Below, piece by piece: positions 27,808-39,949 of a stretch of DNA of 64,000 nt. This DNA comes from Ceratotherium simum simum (lineage: Eukaryota > Chordata > Mammalia > Perissodactyla > Rhinocerotidae), in the NCBI RefSeq assembly GCF_000283155.1, contig NW_004454163.1:22883956-22947955 (forward strand), written 5' to 3'. Position numbers and translations under genes: made by a program. The notes beneath the pieces are model-generated. The model worked only from the letters and a program-made list of their open reading frames with translations. It made no database searches and was not told the origin of the DNA. Each line of letters opens with the position of its first letter. The first letter of the stretch is position 1.

Positions 27808-28210
27808 TTAGTTCTGGTGGTCTAGTGGTTAAGATTTCACAAGCTCACCACTGCCACCTAGATTTTCTTCCCAGTCAGGGAACCACACTACCTGTCTGTC
27901 AGTTGGGTTGTCATGCTGTGGCAGCTGCTTGTTGCTGTGATGCTGAAAGCTATGCCACTGGTATTTCAAATACTGGCAGGGTCACCCATGGTGGACAGGT
28001 TTCAGCAGAGCTTCCAGACTAAGACAGATGAGGAAAAGGACCTGGCCACCCACTTCTGAAAAAATGAACCATGAAAGCCCTATGAATAACAGTGGAGCAT
28101 TGTCTGATACAGCACCAGAAGGTGAGAGGATGGCACAGAAAGACCGGGCAGGGTTCCACTCTGCTGTACACAGGCTCACTAGGGGTCGGAATCAACTAGA
28201 CGGGCACTAG
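27808..28210 (+). mobile_element. tRNA-derived SINE-like element with long tail, family not named
   Basis: The left end (ctggtggtctagtggttaag) looks like a tRNA A-box region. The 400-bp body has gtcacccatggtggacaggt and gagcttccagactaagacag, and the 3' end reads ggggtcggaatcaactagac then ggcactagcaacaacaaac. I know this wording from other mammalian genomes as an interspersed repeat but am unsure of its library name. Open frames through it are short and not conserved genes. Confidence 0.65.
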
Positions 28211-29109
28211 CAACAACAAACATTTCAATAAGAAATGAAGAGTCAATAGAATATACATCTTCTGAAATAACTTTATCCTATTACATTTTTTGTTATCTCC
28301 AAGCTCTCTATTGGTAAAACTCTAACGAAAGAAAATGACTTCAACATATAATCAAAGTTGATTTTAAAATAAATTCTGAGGTTTTCTGATAAATAAAATA
28401 GGCTCTTTGCAACTGACATGACTGATAGGCCTTAGATAACTATGCTGAAAAACTTGTAGATCTGTATGTTGGCAGACTTAAGATTGCATTCAGAATAGTA
28501 GATCCATTAATGATGGCCCCATTTGCAATTATCTAGATTATCAAGTCTTGGATCAAGTCTTGTATAAACCAAATTATAGCATTGTTCAGATTTCTAGTCA
28601 CATGTATGAGGATGCTTGCTGTTCCACTTAAGAATCATTCTTTTTGTAAGATTATTTTTCCCCTCTTCCTTGACATTTTTCAGCATGCTTTATAAAATGT
28701 TAATTAGCAGATAAAATATAGATTATCCGAAGTGTTTTTTAGTTCTTAAAACTCACTGGAAAAGGTATTTAATTTCACTGGAGTGCAAAATCTGTTTATC
28801 TAAGCTTATACTTTTTGGTGGCAAACATAATGTGGCATGTGTTACACCCTGCTCTCTAACGCACTTCACAGCTAAGTGAGCTAGTGCTCATGAGAAACTT
28901 CCCAGCTGAGAGCATAGGCAGGAGGAGAACCTAGGTATTTTGATTCCCCAATCCGCAGTCCCCAGCTCTTTCCTGTAAAATGGTGGCAAAGAGTGACTAT
29001 TTTTACAATGGCCAAACATTTATTTTAAAGGTTTTTTCTTATTATAAATTAAATTATTTAGAAGAAATCAGAAGCATCAAGTATATCTTTCCTGAATTTT
29101 TCCAGGATA

Positions 29110-29490
29110 TATAAGGTCACAGGCTGGGTTTCCAGGAATCAGACTCTGAGACAGAGGTTGGAACACAAGAGATTTATTAGCAAGTGCTTTCTGGAATACT
29201 ATCTGTGAGGGTTAAGGACCCAGGATTGGGGGAGGGAGAAATTGAACTGGTGATGCAGTTTAGTGGAGGCCTCAGCTGACCCTACACATTGCTCTGGTGC
29301 TGGGATTGTCCTTCAGAGTTGTCCCAAATAAGGCAAGGGGGGCAGGGTGGGCTTCTGTACCTGTCTTCAGTAGTCTTTGATGCAGGTTGCCCCCAAGAAG
29401 TGGGATGTGACCTTGAGTGAGTAACTTCTTAGGCTGAGAGCAATTCCTGGAGACATGTAGATGTTCTTACATTTCTAGCATTTTATTATT
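29110..29490 (+). repeat. Possible old interspersed repeat
   Basis: Wording such as cagactctgagacagaggtt and agatttattagcaagtgctt resembles a dispersed mammalian repeat, but I cannot name the family, orientation or limits. Confidence 0.35.
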
Positions 29491-30020
29491 CAGTGGAACA
29501 TAACTATTTGATTGGCCTTCAAAAGATCCCCTCTCCATTTTCAACCTGTGTTTTCTTCTTCTGTAAAGTGCTAGAGGAGAGGTGGGGGATTGGATCTGGG
29601 AAGGATGTGGATGGAAGCAGATGACCTGTAAGATCATATCAATTATAGAATTTCAATAATTTAATGTATGAGAGGTTGTTGGGTAGAATCTTCTTGAATT
29701 TTGTTTTTTTCAGTTTTTTCTTTCCCTGTAAATATTTGCAGGGAAAAAATAGTGTAAAATCAGCCTTTAAAGGAAAAAAGAAGTCTGGAAAAGGTAGCCT
29801 GAAGAATCTAGTAAAAAGACTGGGGCGAAGGAAAGCACACAGTTTTGCTCTTGTAATAATTTGGGTGCTGCTTACGGCTACTGGTTTTGGGGCTTTCTAG
29901 AACATTCACTGTGAGAGCCAACTCCTTTTTTCCCTGCTTTAGTGGCTTGACTGCAGAACTCAAACAATGAATTGGAGAAGCTATTGAGAAGTGAAATAAG
30001 GCTGCAAGAGAAAAAGAAGA

Positions 30021-30480
30021 TTTTTTTTTAATTTTTTTGTTTATTGCAGTAACATTGGTTTATAACATTGTGTAAATTTCAGGTGTACATCATTATACCT
30101 CTATTTCTGCATAGACCACATCATGTTCACCACCCAAATACCAACCACAACTCATCACCACACAGATGTGCCGAATTATCCCTTTCGCCCTCCACCCTCC
30201 CTCCTTCCCCTCTGGCAACCACCAATCCGATCTCTGCCTTTATGTGTTTGTTTATTGTTGTTATTATCTACTTAATGATAATTAAGTGTTGTTACTACTT
30301 AATGAAGGAAATCATACGGTATTTGACCTTCTCCCTCTGACTTATTTCACTTTGCATAATACCCTCAATGTCCATCCATCTTGTCACAAATGGCTGGATT
30401 TCTAGATGTAGAGAAAGCATTTGACAAGATACAGCATCCATTTATGATAAAAACTCTGAATAAAATGGGTATAGAATGCA
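30021..30480 (-). mobile_element. Short L1 with 5' inversion (twin priming)
   Basis: The left 380 bp (poly-T to about 30402) is L1 3' end in reverse orientation, nearly identical to the one at 3661. From about 30403 the orientation flips: the + strand encodes [20 protein letters not shown], part of the L1 ORF2 reverse transcriptase. A 3' end joined to an inverted internal segment is the signature of twin priming. Flanks aaaagaagatttt (30012-30024) and aaaaggagatttt (30480-30492) match at 12 of 13. A small insertion with palindrome acttaatgataattaagt lies at about 30270-30287. Confidence 0.9.
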
Positions 30481-31964
30481 AAAGGAGATTTTAAAAACTG
30501 GCGTTCTCTTGGCTCAAAGTGCTGTACTACCAGAATTCTCTTTGTACACAGATGGACGCTGAGAGGGACTGACCTGTGAGAGGATAGTCCCAACTGCTGA
30601 AACATTTGATTCCACATAAGAATCCATGTTTGACTCTTATGTAAATAGTGTGAGAAGCCAGTATCCTAAGATCGGTCCCTGCTTAACAGGCTTCTAGAAC
30701 TCAGCATTCATTCCATCGCCCTGCAGCCCTTGTGGATGCTCGCATCTGACCAAGAAGGCTGTCTTAGGAGTAATGAGTGCCAACAACTCTTCTAGTACCA
30801 TAAGCATCAATGCATACAAATTTTTCAACTCTTCAGAACTGTGGAAGCAGTGGCAAGGAGCAGAAAATTCACTGCTCATTTAAATTTACCTTAGAAATAA
30901 TATCATTACCTAATTTATGATTCTAAATAATAATTTGATTATCACATTATTACAATCAGTTTTTATTCTTTGAGTCTTGAATGACATACTTCATTCCTCC
31001 TCTTACTATGAATTTCTACGGAGGTAGTATTTTTTATGCACTTCTATAGCTCATGCAGTACTCTGCAAATGGCTTTATATAAGAGTGGGCTTAAAACAGT
31101 TGTTAATGAATGAGAGTTGAAAACAAAGAGGTTGTTTTCTGGTAGTTCTATAAGCAAATGACTTTTTAAATACAACTAATTGATTAGTAATTCTACTGGA
31201 TTATCAAAATCAGCAGATCAGTAGGATTGTGCAGACATGGTCAAGATATGACTTTCAAGCTCAAAAAGATGCCTATGGGGAGTACAGAGTCATGTTTTTA
31301 GGAAGGATTCTACAAGGCAAAAAACGGCTTGCTTATCAGAGATATAGGAATAATCAAGAAGTGATCTGACAAATAGTTGATGAAAGTAAAGAATTTGGGA
31401 TGATGGAGTGCAAAAAGAACACAAACATAGCTTTTAGAAAGGTTTCTTAGAGCAATATGAAACATAAAGATCTCTTACTTTTTAAGATTTCTGTCACCTA
31501 ATTATTGCTTACTTTCTAATATCTTAGAGATTGCTACAACAAAATGCACTATCTTTTATTTTAGGACCTTTCTCATCTGAGTCAAGGTCTTTGGGGTGTT
31601 CTGGGGTAATTTGTAAAAGGTTAAGATAGATGTGCTCACGGTGTCTTGAGAAAGTCAGTGGTCTGCAGAAAAGGAAGCATTGTGATGCCTCAAGCTCATC
31701 TCAGAGGAATCCTTTGGACTCAGATCAGAATCTGGCTTTCCTGCAACCTCATCTTCTGTCTGATACTCATGGTGTCAAAATGTATACCCAGATGTTCACA
31801 ACTGTTTCAGATTTGTGAACTTCATAGCCATGCCTCATTGGAGAAGATCTCCATTGAGAAGGATGGGAAAGCAGTAAGAGAAGAATGTAGGAGGCTGTAG
31901 GGGTCTTACAGTTTTCTGCTCACAGTGTTCTTCCTTTGATCTTAGTACTTTTCATAGCCACCCT

Positions 31965-32140
31965 CAGCAGGCACTTGTCCAGTCACCTCCACATCATATC
32001 TCATCTTATAAAGTGTGTGTAAACCAAGTGAAAAATGGCCCAGCTTGACTTAGATAACCTAGGGGCCTTCCTTAGCTCATAAATGACAGAACCAGAATTT
32101 GAACCCAGATTTTTTTATGATCATTATTCCAGTTCTTTTC
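31965..32140 (-). repeat. MIR-like fragment
   Basis: Reverse MIR ending: cataaatgacagaaccagaa, tttgaacccagatt. Diverged at the other end. Confidence 0.5.
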
Positions 32141-32387
32141 CTTCTCCAGGGGAAGAACTTTCCTCTCTAATCTCAAAAATCTTACAGTGTCCTAATTCCC
32201 TCATGTTTAAATTTGAGTTAAAAACTATCATTTAGCTGCTTCTATCTTAATGTATTGCACTTCTTTTTCGAATGTAAGACGGATGTTTTTGTTTTTTTAG
32301 CAGAACTAATTATATTTTAATTTAATAATTTTCAGTATCTGGGTGAAAAATTTGACTTATCTTTTAAGTGGTCATATTTTTAATTTT

Positions 32388-32523
32388 TATTTATTTTTAA
32401 CAGCTTTATTGAGGTATAATTGACATATACAAAACTGCACATATTTAACATATGCAATTTGATAAGTTTGGGCATATGTCTACACCCATGAAAACATCAC
32501 CACAATCAAGGTGATAGACATGT
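32388..32523 (-). mobile_element. Old L1 3'-end fragment
   Basis: Reverse old-L1 3' wording: aacagctttattgaggtata, attgacatatacaaaactgc, aaacatcaccacaatcaagg. It stops at the ERE target site and does not resume after the ERE. Confidence 0.75.
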
Positions 32524-32538
32524 AAGAAAGGTGTTTTA

Positions 32539-32789
32539 TTTATGTATTTTTTTTTTGTGAGGAAGACCAGCCCTGAGCTAACATCCGATGCCGATCCTCC
32601 TCTTTTTTGCTGAGGAAGACTGGCCCTGGGCTAACATCTGTGCCCATCTTCCTCCACTTTATATGGGACCCCGCCACAGCATGGCTTAACAAGCAGTGTG
32701 TCGGTGCGCGCCTGGGATCCGAACCAGCGAACTTCGCGCCGCCGCAGCGGAGCGCGCGCACTTAACCGCTTGCACCACGGGGCCGCCCC
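32539..32789 (-). mobile_element. ERE SINE, antisense, with 15-bp TSD
   Basis: Poly-T tail, body tggccctgggctaacatctg, head ggatccgaaccagcgaac and cttaaccgcttgcaccacgg. Exact 15-bp TSD aagaaaggtgtttta at 32524-32538 and 32790-32804. GC-rich head with many CpGs still present, which suggests a young copy. Confidence 0.97.
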
Positions 32790-32877
32790 AAGAAAGGTGT
32801 TTTAAACAACATTTCCTATCAAATGGTATTCAGCTCAGTCTCATGGGAGGGGCAGTCCGTTGACCCTGCAGATTAAT

Positions 32878-33570
32878 AACAATAACCAGCATTTATGAAG
32901 GGCTGACTCCTAACCCTCTGCTCTGCTTTACTTCTCTATGGATGCTCGATTTAGACCTCACAACCACACCATAAAGTTGATACTATTATTATCTCACTTT
33001 ACGATGAGAAAACTAAGAAATAGCTTAAATAACTTGTCAAGTTAATGTATAGTTGTCTATTAGCGCATAACGAATTACCCCCAAAATGTAGCAACGTGGA
33101 ACAGTCGTTGATTTTCTCAATGGCTTCTGAGGGTGAGGAATACAGGAACAACTTGGCTGGGTAGTTCTGACTGAGTCAGGGTCTCAAACTGGCTCAGGAG
33201 GGTTCTCACAGTCTCTTGGACTGACAGCCTCACTTTCCAACCACAAATGCCTCTGCACCGGTTTGCCGGCATGTCCTCAAGACATGACTCCTGGCTACCC
33301 CCAGAGTGAGTGATCTGAGAGAGAGAGAGAGAGCAATATTTTTTAAATCTAATTTGGAAGTGACATACCATCACTTCTGCTGTGTTCTCTTGGTCACCAA
33401 GGTGCAATGTGGCAGGGAAATCCACAAGGATCTGAGTGCCATGAGGTAGGAATCAATGGGAGGCATCTTAGATACTGGCTATGATATGTATTCACTACCA
33501 AGAGGCATAACTGGATAATGAACCCAGGCAGTTTGACCTTAGTGCTTGAGCTCTTTACCGCTGTGCTTAG
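32878..33570 (-). repeat. MIR split by a later insertion
   Basis: The left part (32878-33050) reads like reverse MIR up to aacttgtcaag, and the right part (33486-33570) resumes at the next MIR position with ggataatgaacccaggcagt and gagctctttaccgctgtgct. Between them (33051-33485) sits a different repeat flanked by atgtat on both sides (33045-33050, 33486-33491). Confidence 0.7.
33051..33485. mobile_element. Interspersed repeat inserted in MIR, family not named
   Basis: The 435-bp segment includes gcgcataacgaattaccccc, a (GA)n run at 33319-33335, and aagtgacataccatcacttc followed by ggaggcatcttagatactgg. This wording is dispersed in placental genomes. The short 6-bp flank duplication atgtat fits an LTR or DNA element, but I cannot decide which. 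Confidence 0.55.
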
Positions 33571-34436
33571 AATAACTACAGAACCCATATTTATGAATGT
33601 TCATACTTTTCCTAAAGGGGCCTTTGGTAGAGTTCGTGGATACTCATGGACGCCAATCAGCGACAATTGCTTGTCAAAGGACACCTGAAAATGTGAAAGA
33701 GATAAGAATGTTTATCAAGGGCAATAGACACTAAATTTCCAGATAGTCAAGATTACATACAGGTCATTGCAGAGAGGAGATGGTAAGGGAGGCAGAATGA
33801 GAAATCGTTTCACTTAAACTCTTTTCACTTCAAAATATTATCTTTACTCTTAAATTAGTCCACCTCTCCTCCTCAACAAATCTCTCAGTTCTGTCAAGTA
33901 TCATGTTGAGAAATATTTACAGAGGGCTTTATTTCTTAAAATTGTAGCTTTAAAACAAAATCTCTACTTTAGATTTCCTATAGGTCACATTTAGTGCTAA
34001 CATTTTTAAGAATGTTGTAAAAGTTTTTGAATCTCAACCTGCCTGTTCAGGGAGCTGAGTAATTTGGTAAGAGAATTTCTACTTGAAAAATCTTTGTGCA
34101 TCAGTGCAGGATATAAATTCGATTGTCAGCAATCTGTGTTAGAACAGATTTCTTGTCATATTTGGCCACAGAGCAAAGATTTATTGAAAATGCTTGATGA
34201 TATCGCTCTCTGAGCTGTTTTCCATAAACATAGCAGTAGAGTGAATGCTTTGAATTGTAGTGTAAGTATGTGTGTGTGCGTGTGATTATGTATGTACGTG
34301 TATGTTTGTTGACTCTCAAAACTGACATCCAGGGCGAAAATACCAAAAGACATTTCAATGCATAGTGTTGTATCCAACTTACTTAGAATGATTATTTTTA
34401 CAACTGTCTCGTAGGTAATTGTAGACTTCTGTGCCC

Positions 34437-34498
34437 TTTTAGAAATGAATCATGGATCAAAATACTTTTTTAGAAATGAATCATGGATCAAAATACTT
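34437..34498 (+). repeat. Exact 31-bp tandem duplication
   Basis: Two identical 31-bp units, 34437-34467 and 34468-34498, each starting ttttagaaatgaatcatgga and ending aatactt. Confidence 0.97.
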
Positions 34499-34638
34499 CA
34501 AAATCAAAGCTTTGGAATACTGACTATTCTATTTCGTCAGGGATTAGAACAATGGGAATTTTTGAGACGGAGAAACATATAACAGATTTATTATTATTGT
34601 TATTATGAGGAGGAAGATTAGCCCTGAGCTAACATCCA

Positions 34639-34804
34639 ATGCCAATCCTCCTCTTTTTTTTTTTTTTTAATTTATTTATTTTTGTGTGTGTGTGAGGAAG
34701 ATCAGCCCTGAGCTAACATCCATGCCAATCCTCCTCTTTTTTTTTTTTTTTAATTTATTTATTTTTGTGTGTGTGTGAGGAAGATCAGCCCTGAGCTAAC
34801 ATCC
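34639..34804 (+). repeat. Exact 83-bp tandem duplication within ERE tails
   Basis: Units 34639-34721 and 34722-34804 are identical over 83 bp, including the 15-T run, aatttatttatttttgtgtg and the following ERE body to gctaacatcc. Confidence 0.95.
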
Positions 34805-35059
34805 ATGCCAATCCTCCTCTTTTTGCTGAGGAAGACTGGCCCTGAGCTAACATCTATTGCCAATCCTCCTCCTTTTTTTCCCCCAAAGCCCCAGTAGATA
34901 GTTGTATGTCATAGTTGCACATCCTTCTAGTTGCTGTATGTGGGACGCGGCCTCAGCATGGCCAGAGAAACGGTGCGTCAGTGCACACCCGGGGTCCAAA
35001 CCTGGGTCGCCAGTAGTGGAGTGCATGCACTTAACCGCTAAGCCACGGGGCCGGCCTCA
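34653..35059 (-). mobile_element. Inner ERE SINE nested in another ERE
   Basis: A second ERE, of the subtype with cccagtagatagttgtatgt and atccttctagttgctgtatg, lies inside the outer ERE. Target repeats ccaatcctcct are at 34642-34652 and 35060-35070. Its tail region contains an exact tandem duplication (34639-34804). The GC-rich head ends cgctaagccacggggccggc. Confidence 0.9.
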
Positions 35060-35821
35060 CCAATCCTCCTTTTTTTTGCTGAGGAAGATTGGCCCTGGGC
35101 TAACATCCGTGCCCATCTTCCTCTACTTTATGTAGGATGCTGCCACAGCATGGCCCGACAAGCAGCGTGTTGGTCTGTGCCCGGGATCCAAACTGGCGAA
35201 CCCTGGGCCGCCAAAACGGAGAGCGCAAACTTAACCACTACACCACCAGCCTGACCCAGATTTATTATTTTTTAAAGAAGTTTTGTTATTTGCAAACCTT
35301 TTGTACTTAGGTTAGTAGTCAAAATGCAAAACTCTTAGAAAGTAAAATTTCTTTCTTCAGTAACAAGAGCCTTGGAAGTGGAATATAAATTTAGTCTCTT
35401 GGGTTCTCTCAGTTCTCTAACTCATAAATTCCGTGGCTTGCCAAATTATTTTAGGTTTCTCCATTCGAATTTATTCAGCTCCAACCAGGAGATATTTATG
35501 AAATTCTTTTGCTAAATGTATTATAAAATATTGGTTTGGTTCAAATAATAATATTGATAAGGAAATATGCGCAATTTGTGGAGTGGGTGCCTTCTATATC
35601 TAAGGGAGACTATCATTGTCGCATTTATTTATGAGTAAAAATTGTCAACACAGGGAAGGATTTGCAATCTGGCAATCAACATAAATGTCAATACAATGAA
35701 CCCATTTGATCAGTAAGATGGGTTAATCATGAAATTGACTGCCTCAGAGACTGGGATTTTGAGTTTTATGAATATAGACTTTATGTTATCATATGGCTCT
35801 TATTTACAAATGTATTCAAGT

Positions 35822-35848
35822 CTATTATTATTATTATTATTATTATTG
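35822..35848 (+). repeat. (TTA)n microsatellite
   Basis: About eight to nine perfect ATT/TTA units. Confidence 0.95.
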
Positions 35849-36280
35849 CTATGGTAACTATAAAGCCCAGGAGACTAAATAATGCATTAAACCAGTTAAA
35901 AATTCTCCAAGGGGTTAAAAAGACAGATTTCTAAATATTACTTCTAGAAAATCCTTCTTATTAACTCACTTCAAAAAATGTGAATTATCTCTTGCACTGT
36001 ACTGTGAGACACAAAGACTACAAAATTATAACTGCTCTCTTCAAGGAATTTATTATCATTTTGGCTGATATCTGGCTTGAATCTCTAATTCTTTTTAAAA
36101 ATTTCCTTGTCATTTTTTTCTTTTCCTTTTTCTGGAGTCTGTTCATGTGTTTTATATCCACAATTAACTCTTTATAAAATATCTTCATTGAGGTGTTTTG
36201 TAATATACCACTTATTCTCAAATTTTCCTTCAATTCTTCCCAAAAATAATTTAGAAAACTTTGTATCACTTCACACTTTT

Positions 36281-36470
36281 TTTTTTTTTGTGAGGAAGAT
36301 TGGCCCTGAGCTAACATCTGTGCCAGTCTTCCTCTATTTTGTATATGGGACACCATCACAGCATGGCTTGATGAGCAGTGTGTAGATCCACGCCTGGGAT
36401 CTGAACCTGCAAATCTTGGGCCACTGAAGCAGAGCCTGCAAACTTAACCACTACACCACCGAGCTTGCCC
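36281..36470 (-). mobile_element. ERE SINE, antisense
   Basis: Poly-T, ggccctgagctaacatctg, catggcttgatgagcagtgt and a mutated head (ggatctgaacctgc, cttaaccactacaccaccg). Flanks tcacact and cacacat form a degraded TSD. More diverged than the 32539 copy. Confidence 0.9.
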
Positions 36471-36740
36471 CACACATTTTTAATTTGACATTTAAAGTAA
36501 TTTGTTATAAATATCTGGGAAAGATGTAATTTTTCTGGTTTACCACTCTTCTAAATAAATCCAAAAGCATAAAAATACCGTAGCAATTTGATATCCATCA
36601 CTTTTCATCTACAAAATACATGAGGAAGCTCCTCTTCAACAGAGAAAAATTTGCATCACTCATGTTTCTACTTGAACTAGTACCTGCAATTCACTTTCCT
36701 AAAATAATATATAATTATATGTTTATACATTTATATATAT

Positions 36741-36782
36741 AATAGGTATACATATATATATATCTATATATGTATACCTATT
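36741..36782 (+). repeat. Perfect 18-bp-arm AT-rich inverted repeat
   Basis: Arm aataggtatacatatata (36741-36758) is the exact reverse complement of 36765-36782, with a 6-base loop. Confidence 0.97.
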
Positions 36783-36797
36783 TTAATGCCTGTCTTT

Positions 36798-36880
36798 TTT
36801 TTTTTGATCTGAATCCTTGAACCTGGGCCACGAAAGCAGAGCATGCTGGACTTAACAACTATGCCACCAGGCCGGACCCT
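36798..36880 (-). mobile_element. Internally deleted ERE fragment
   Basis: A poly-T run is followed directly by the ERE head only (gatctgaatccttgaacctg, cttaacaactatgccaccag, gccggaccc). The usual body between tail and head is missing. Confidence 0.8.
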
Positions 36881-37869
36881 TATTTATGAGTGTCTTTTAT
36901 TGATCATCTATCTTATTTCTTTGCAACATAATATTTTTATAAACTGAAATTGTATGTTTATTTTATAAACTTATGTAAGCATAAGTCTTTAACTGCTAAT
37001 TTTTTTTCCATCTGGGTTGAGTTAACATTACAATTAGTATTTCCGTACAATTGTATATAAAGTAAGATTTTGTGAGGATTTTATCACTTAAGGACATGAA
37101 TGAGGCTTTTTCGGTACAATTATTGCATATATCCGTGGGCAAATGTTACTTATTGCACAAATTCCATTCCAATATTTTCTTTTATTGATCTAAACATTGA
37201 AAAACTTGTTTGCATATATGTGTGGGTGACTGTTATAAATAAGATTTTTATAGCAATCACTCAATGATTTGAACTCTTTCCAAATTACATGTCAAAATCA
37301 TACTCTGAACTCTCATCCAAAGTTATTTTTAATAATATTTCAACCAACAACTAATGTCTCCTTTAATTATGCTGGGAGTCAAAGTTTTAGAAACTGCCTG
37401 ACTTTCGAATTACTCATTCAAGTTATTTCCTTTCTTGTTTTCTAAGAGGTAAGCCTATAAAAAGCTTTGCCAAGATTTGCAATTATAAAATACATCTGGG
37501 AATTTTTTTTTACTAAGAGATACTTTGTGTAATACAATACATTAAGACAAGATTGGAAAGATTGAAATATCACTTATATCTTTAGTAATATAATTTTTTG
37601 AAAAAATGTGTTTACCCTATTAAAATTTATATATTTTTTATTCAATTCATGGAAATGCCCATCATTTAACCTACTTAAAAGAATTAGTCCTCGTTATGAA
37701 ACCAATCAAAATATTTTTCTGAAAAAGCCTGACTTCATTTTTCAATTCAAATAAACATGTTAATATGCATTTCAAGGAGTAGTATAAATAGAATGAAAAA
37801 TAAATTCTGGAATGCAATTTTACAGACTAGTTTACTAGAAGCAGGCCTTTTGATTTAAAGTGCTGTATA

Positions 37870-38170
37870 GGGCCGGCCCCATGGCTTAGCAGTTAAGTGC
37901 GCGCGCTCCGCTGCTGACGGCCCGGGGTCGGATCCCGGGCGCACACCGACGCACCGCTTCTCCGGCCATGCTGAGGCCACGTCCCACATACAGCAACTAG
38001 AAGGATGTGCAACTATGACGTACAACTATCTACTGGGGCTTTGGGGGAAAAACAAAGGAGGAGGATTGGCAATAGATGTTAGCTCAGAGCCGGTCTTCCT
38101 CAGCAAAAAGAGGAGGATTAGCACGGATGTTAGCTCAGGGCTGCTCTTCCTCACCAAAAAAAAAAAAAAA
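37870..38170 (+). mobile_element. ERE SINE, sense, with 13-bp TSD
   Basis: Full-length head ggccggccccatggcttagc, body with catacagcaactagaagg, then two ERE tail modules (ggaggattggcaatagatgt and ggaggattagcacggatgtt) and poly-A. TSD aaagtgctgtata at 37857-37869 and 38171-38183. Confidence 0.97.
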
Positions 38171-39279
38171 AAAGTGCTGTATATTTAATATAATTGATTA
38201 ATCTGCATTTTAAGTTAGAAAATGTCTTTAAAATCTATATGTTGTTTCTAACTAATTTACAATAATGCAATATAATTTGTTTCTATGATTATGAAGTTAC
38301 TTACATTAGAGGAATGTGATTTAAAAAAAAAGAAAGGTTTTCCTTCCGTAAATGTGCGTGCTTGTGCTTGCCAAACTCTAGTAATTGGGATTACAGTGTA
38401 ATTAAATAAAAATCATGTATAGCAGAAATCACTTCCTTAATTTCATAGGAATATACTGCTGAAATTGCTGATTCCAGGAGCCTGGCTTAAATTTTAGTTT
38501 TTGTTAATAAGAGGTAGGGAATAGTAAACATTTTATAAGATGATGTAAGAAGAAGATTGACTACAATTAAAATAAATATTTCATAATATGATGTAATTGA
38601 ATAGGCACTGAATAATGGACTTAAGCAATGCTCACTAAACCTAGAAAATACTTTGTAAGGTATTTATCTGTGAGTTTAAGCCAATATAACTAAAAAATGT
38701 TTGGTATTCCCAGAAAACATCCAGTTGCATTTAAATTAATGTCACTAAGTTGCACTGTTTTGACTGTTTAAAGGTATTTTCTTCCTATTTAAATATAAAT
38801 CCTTAGCATGATTATTGAGATCATACCTGACCTCTCTGTCTCCAGACTGTGTCTGAAAAGTGTTACATTCTTTCACAGAATTAACAGAAAATTCCCATTT
38901 CCTCAGCCCACTCTACACAATATATTTGATTTCTGAACAACCCAACATTCCTAATGCCATCGTTCTCGCTTAGGAGAAGCAACGAGACAAAAACAAACCC
39001 AAACCCAGGAAGCCTTAAGGTGGCTTCACGGTGGCTTGATTAATCCTTTCTTTCTTTGAAACCATGGAAAGTTTTAAACCTGAGGGTAATGCTCTTTAGT
39101 AAGGTGCTTGGGGAGTGAGCTGCCTTTTCTAAGTAAAAAAGGGACTTTCTGGAAAGACAGGTGAGTAAAGGAACCTACATGATACTATGAAGTGTATGCC
39201 TGGATCTGAAGATGGAAAAATGGATCCATTTCCTTTTTGCTTGTTAGGTGGATACATAGGATTTGAAAACTAATAATAA

Positions 39280-39492
<213 letters not shown>

Positions 39493-39949
39493 TGAATAAT
39501 ACCATGTAGCGTTTTAACATTCTCATCCTTTGCAAAGATTGATTTACCTGTGACCTGGGTACTAGAATTTTGTTTTCCATGGTCAGTCCCTTGTATCCTA
39601 CTTAGATGCTTTTGGACTGATTCTCTTAGAGTCTTTCCACGGTACCCTGTACTCACAACATGGGGAGTCTTGGGGAAACCAGGTTAACTGGTTCAGTAAA
39701 ACAATGATGTGACGGGTGCTTGAAATTAATGTGTTCTGTTAACTAGGAAGTTAATAATCAGGTGACTATCATCCAACATATTTTAAGTGTCTGTTGGTTA
39801 TATTTAAAGACGTTTCATTGATTCCTGATGAACCAATATTTGGTTGAATGCTTTAGCTTTCTTTAGTTAAATAAGTTAAGCAATACCTTTTTATCTTTAA
39901 GAAATAATTATTGGAAAAAAAGATTTCCAGAGTAGTATTTCATTTGTTT

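Larger units (their letters stand above)
34596..35256 (-). mobile_element. Outer ERE SINE of a nested pair, antisense
   Basis: Left part 34596-34652 and right part 35060-35256 form one ERE in reverse orientation, interrupted by another ERE. The head at the right has tgcccgggatccaaactgg and cttaaccactacaccaccag. Exact 13-bp TSD cagatttattatt at 34583-34595 and 35257-35269. Confidence 0.93.

Noticed and set aside
34639..34804. Direct repeats that might suggest a CRISPR-like array
   Set aside because: Only two adjacent units with no spacers, inside SINE tails in a mammalian intron.
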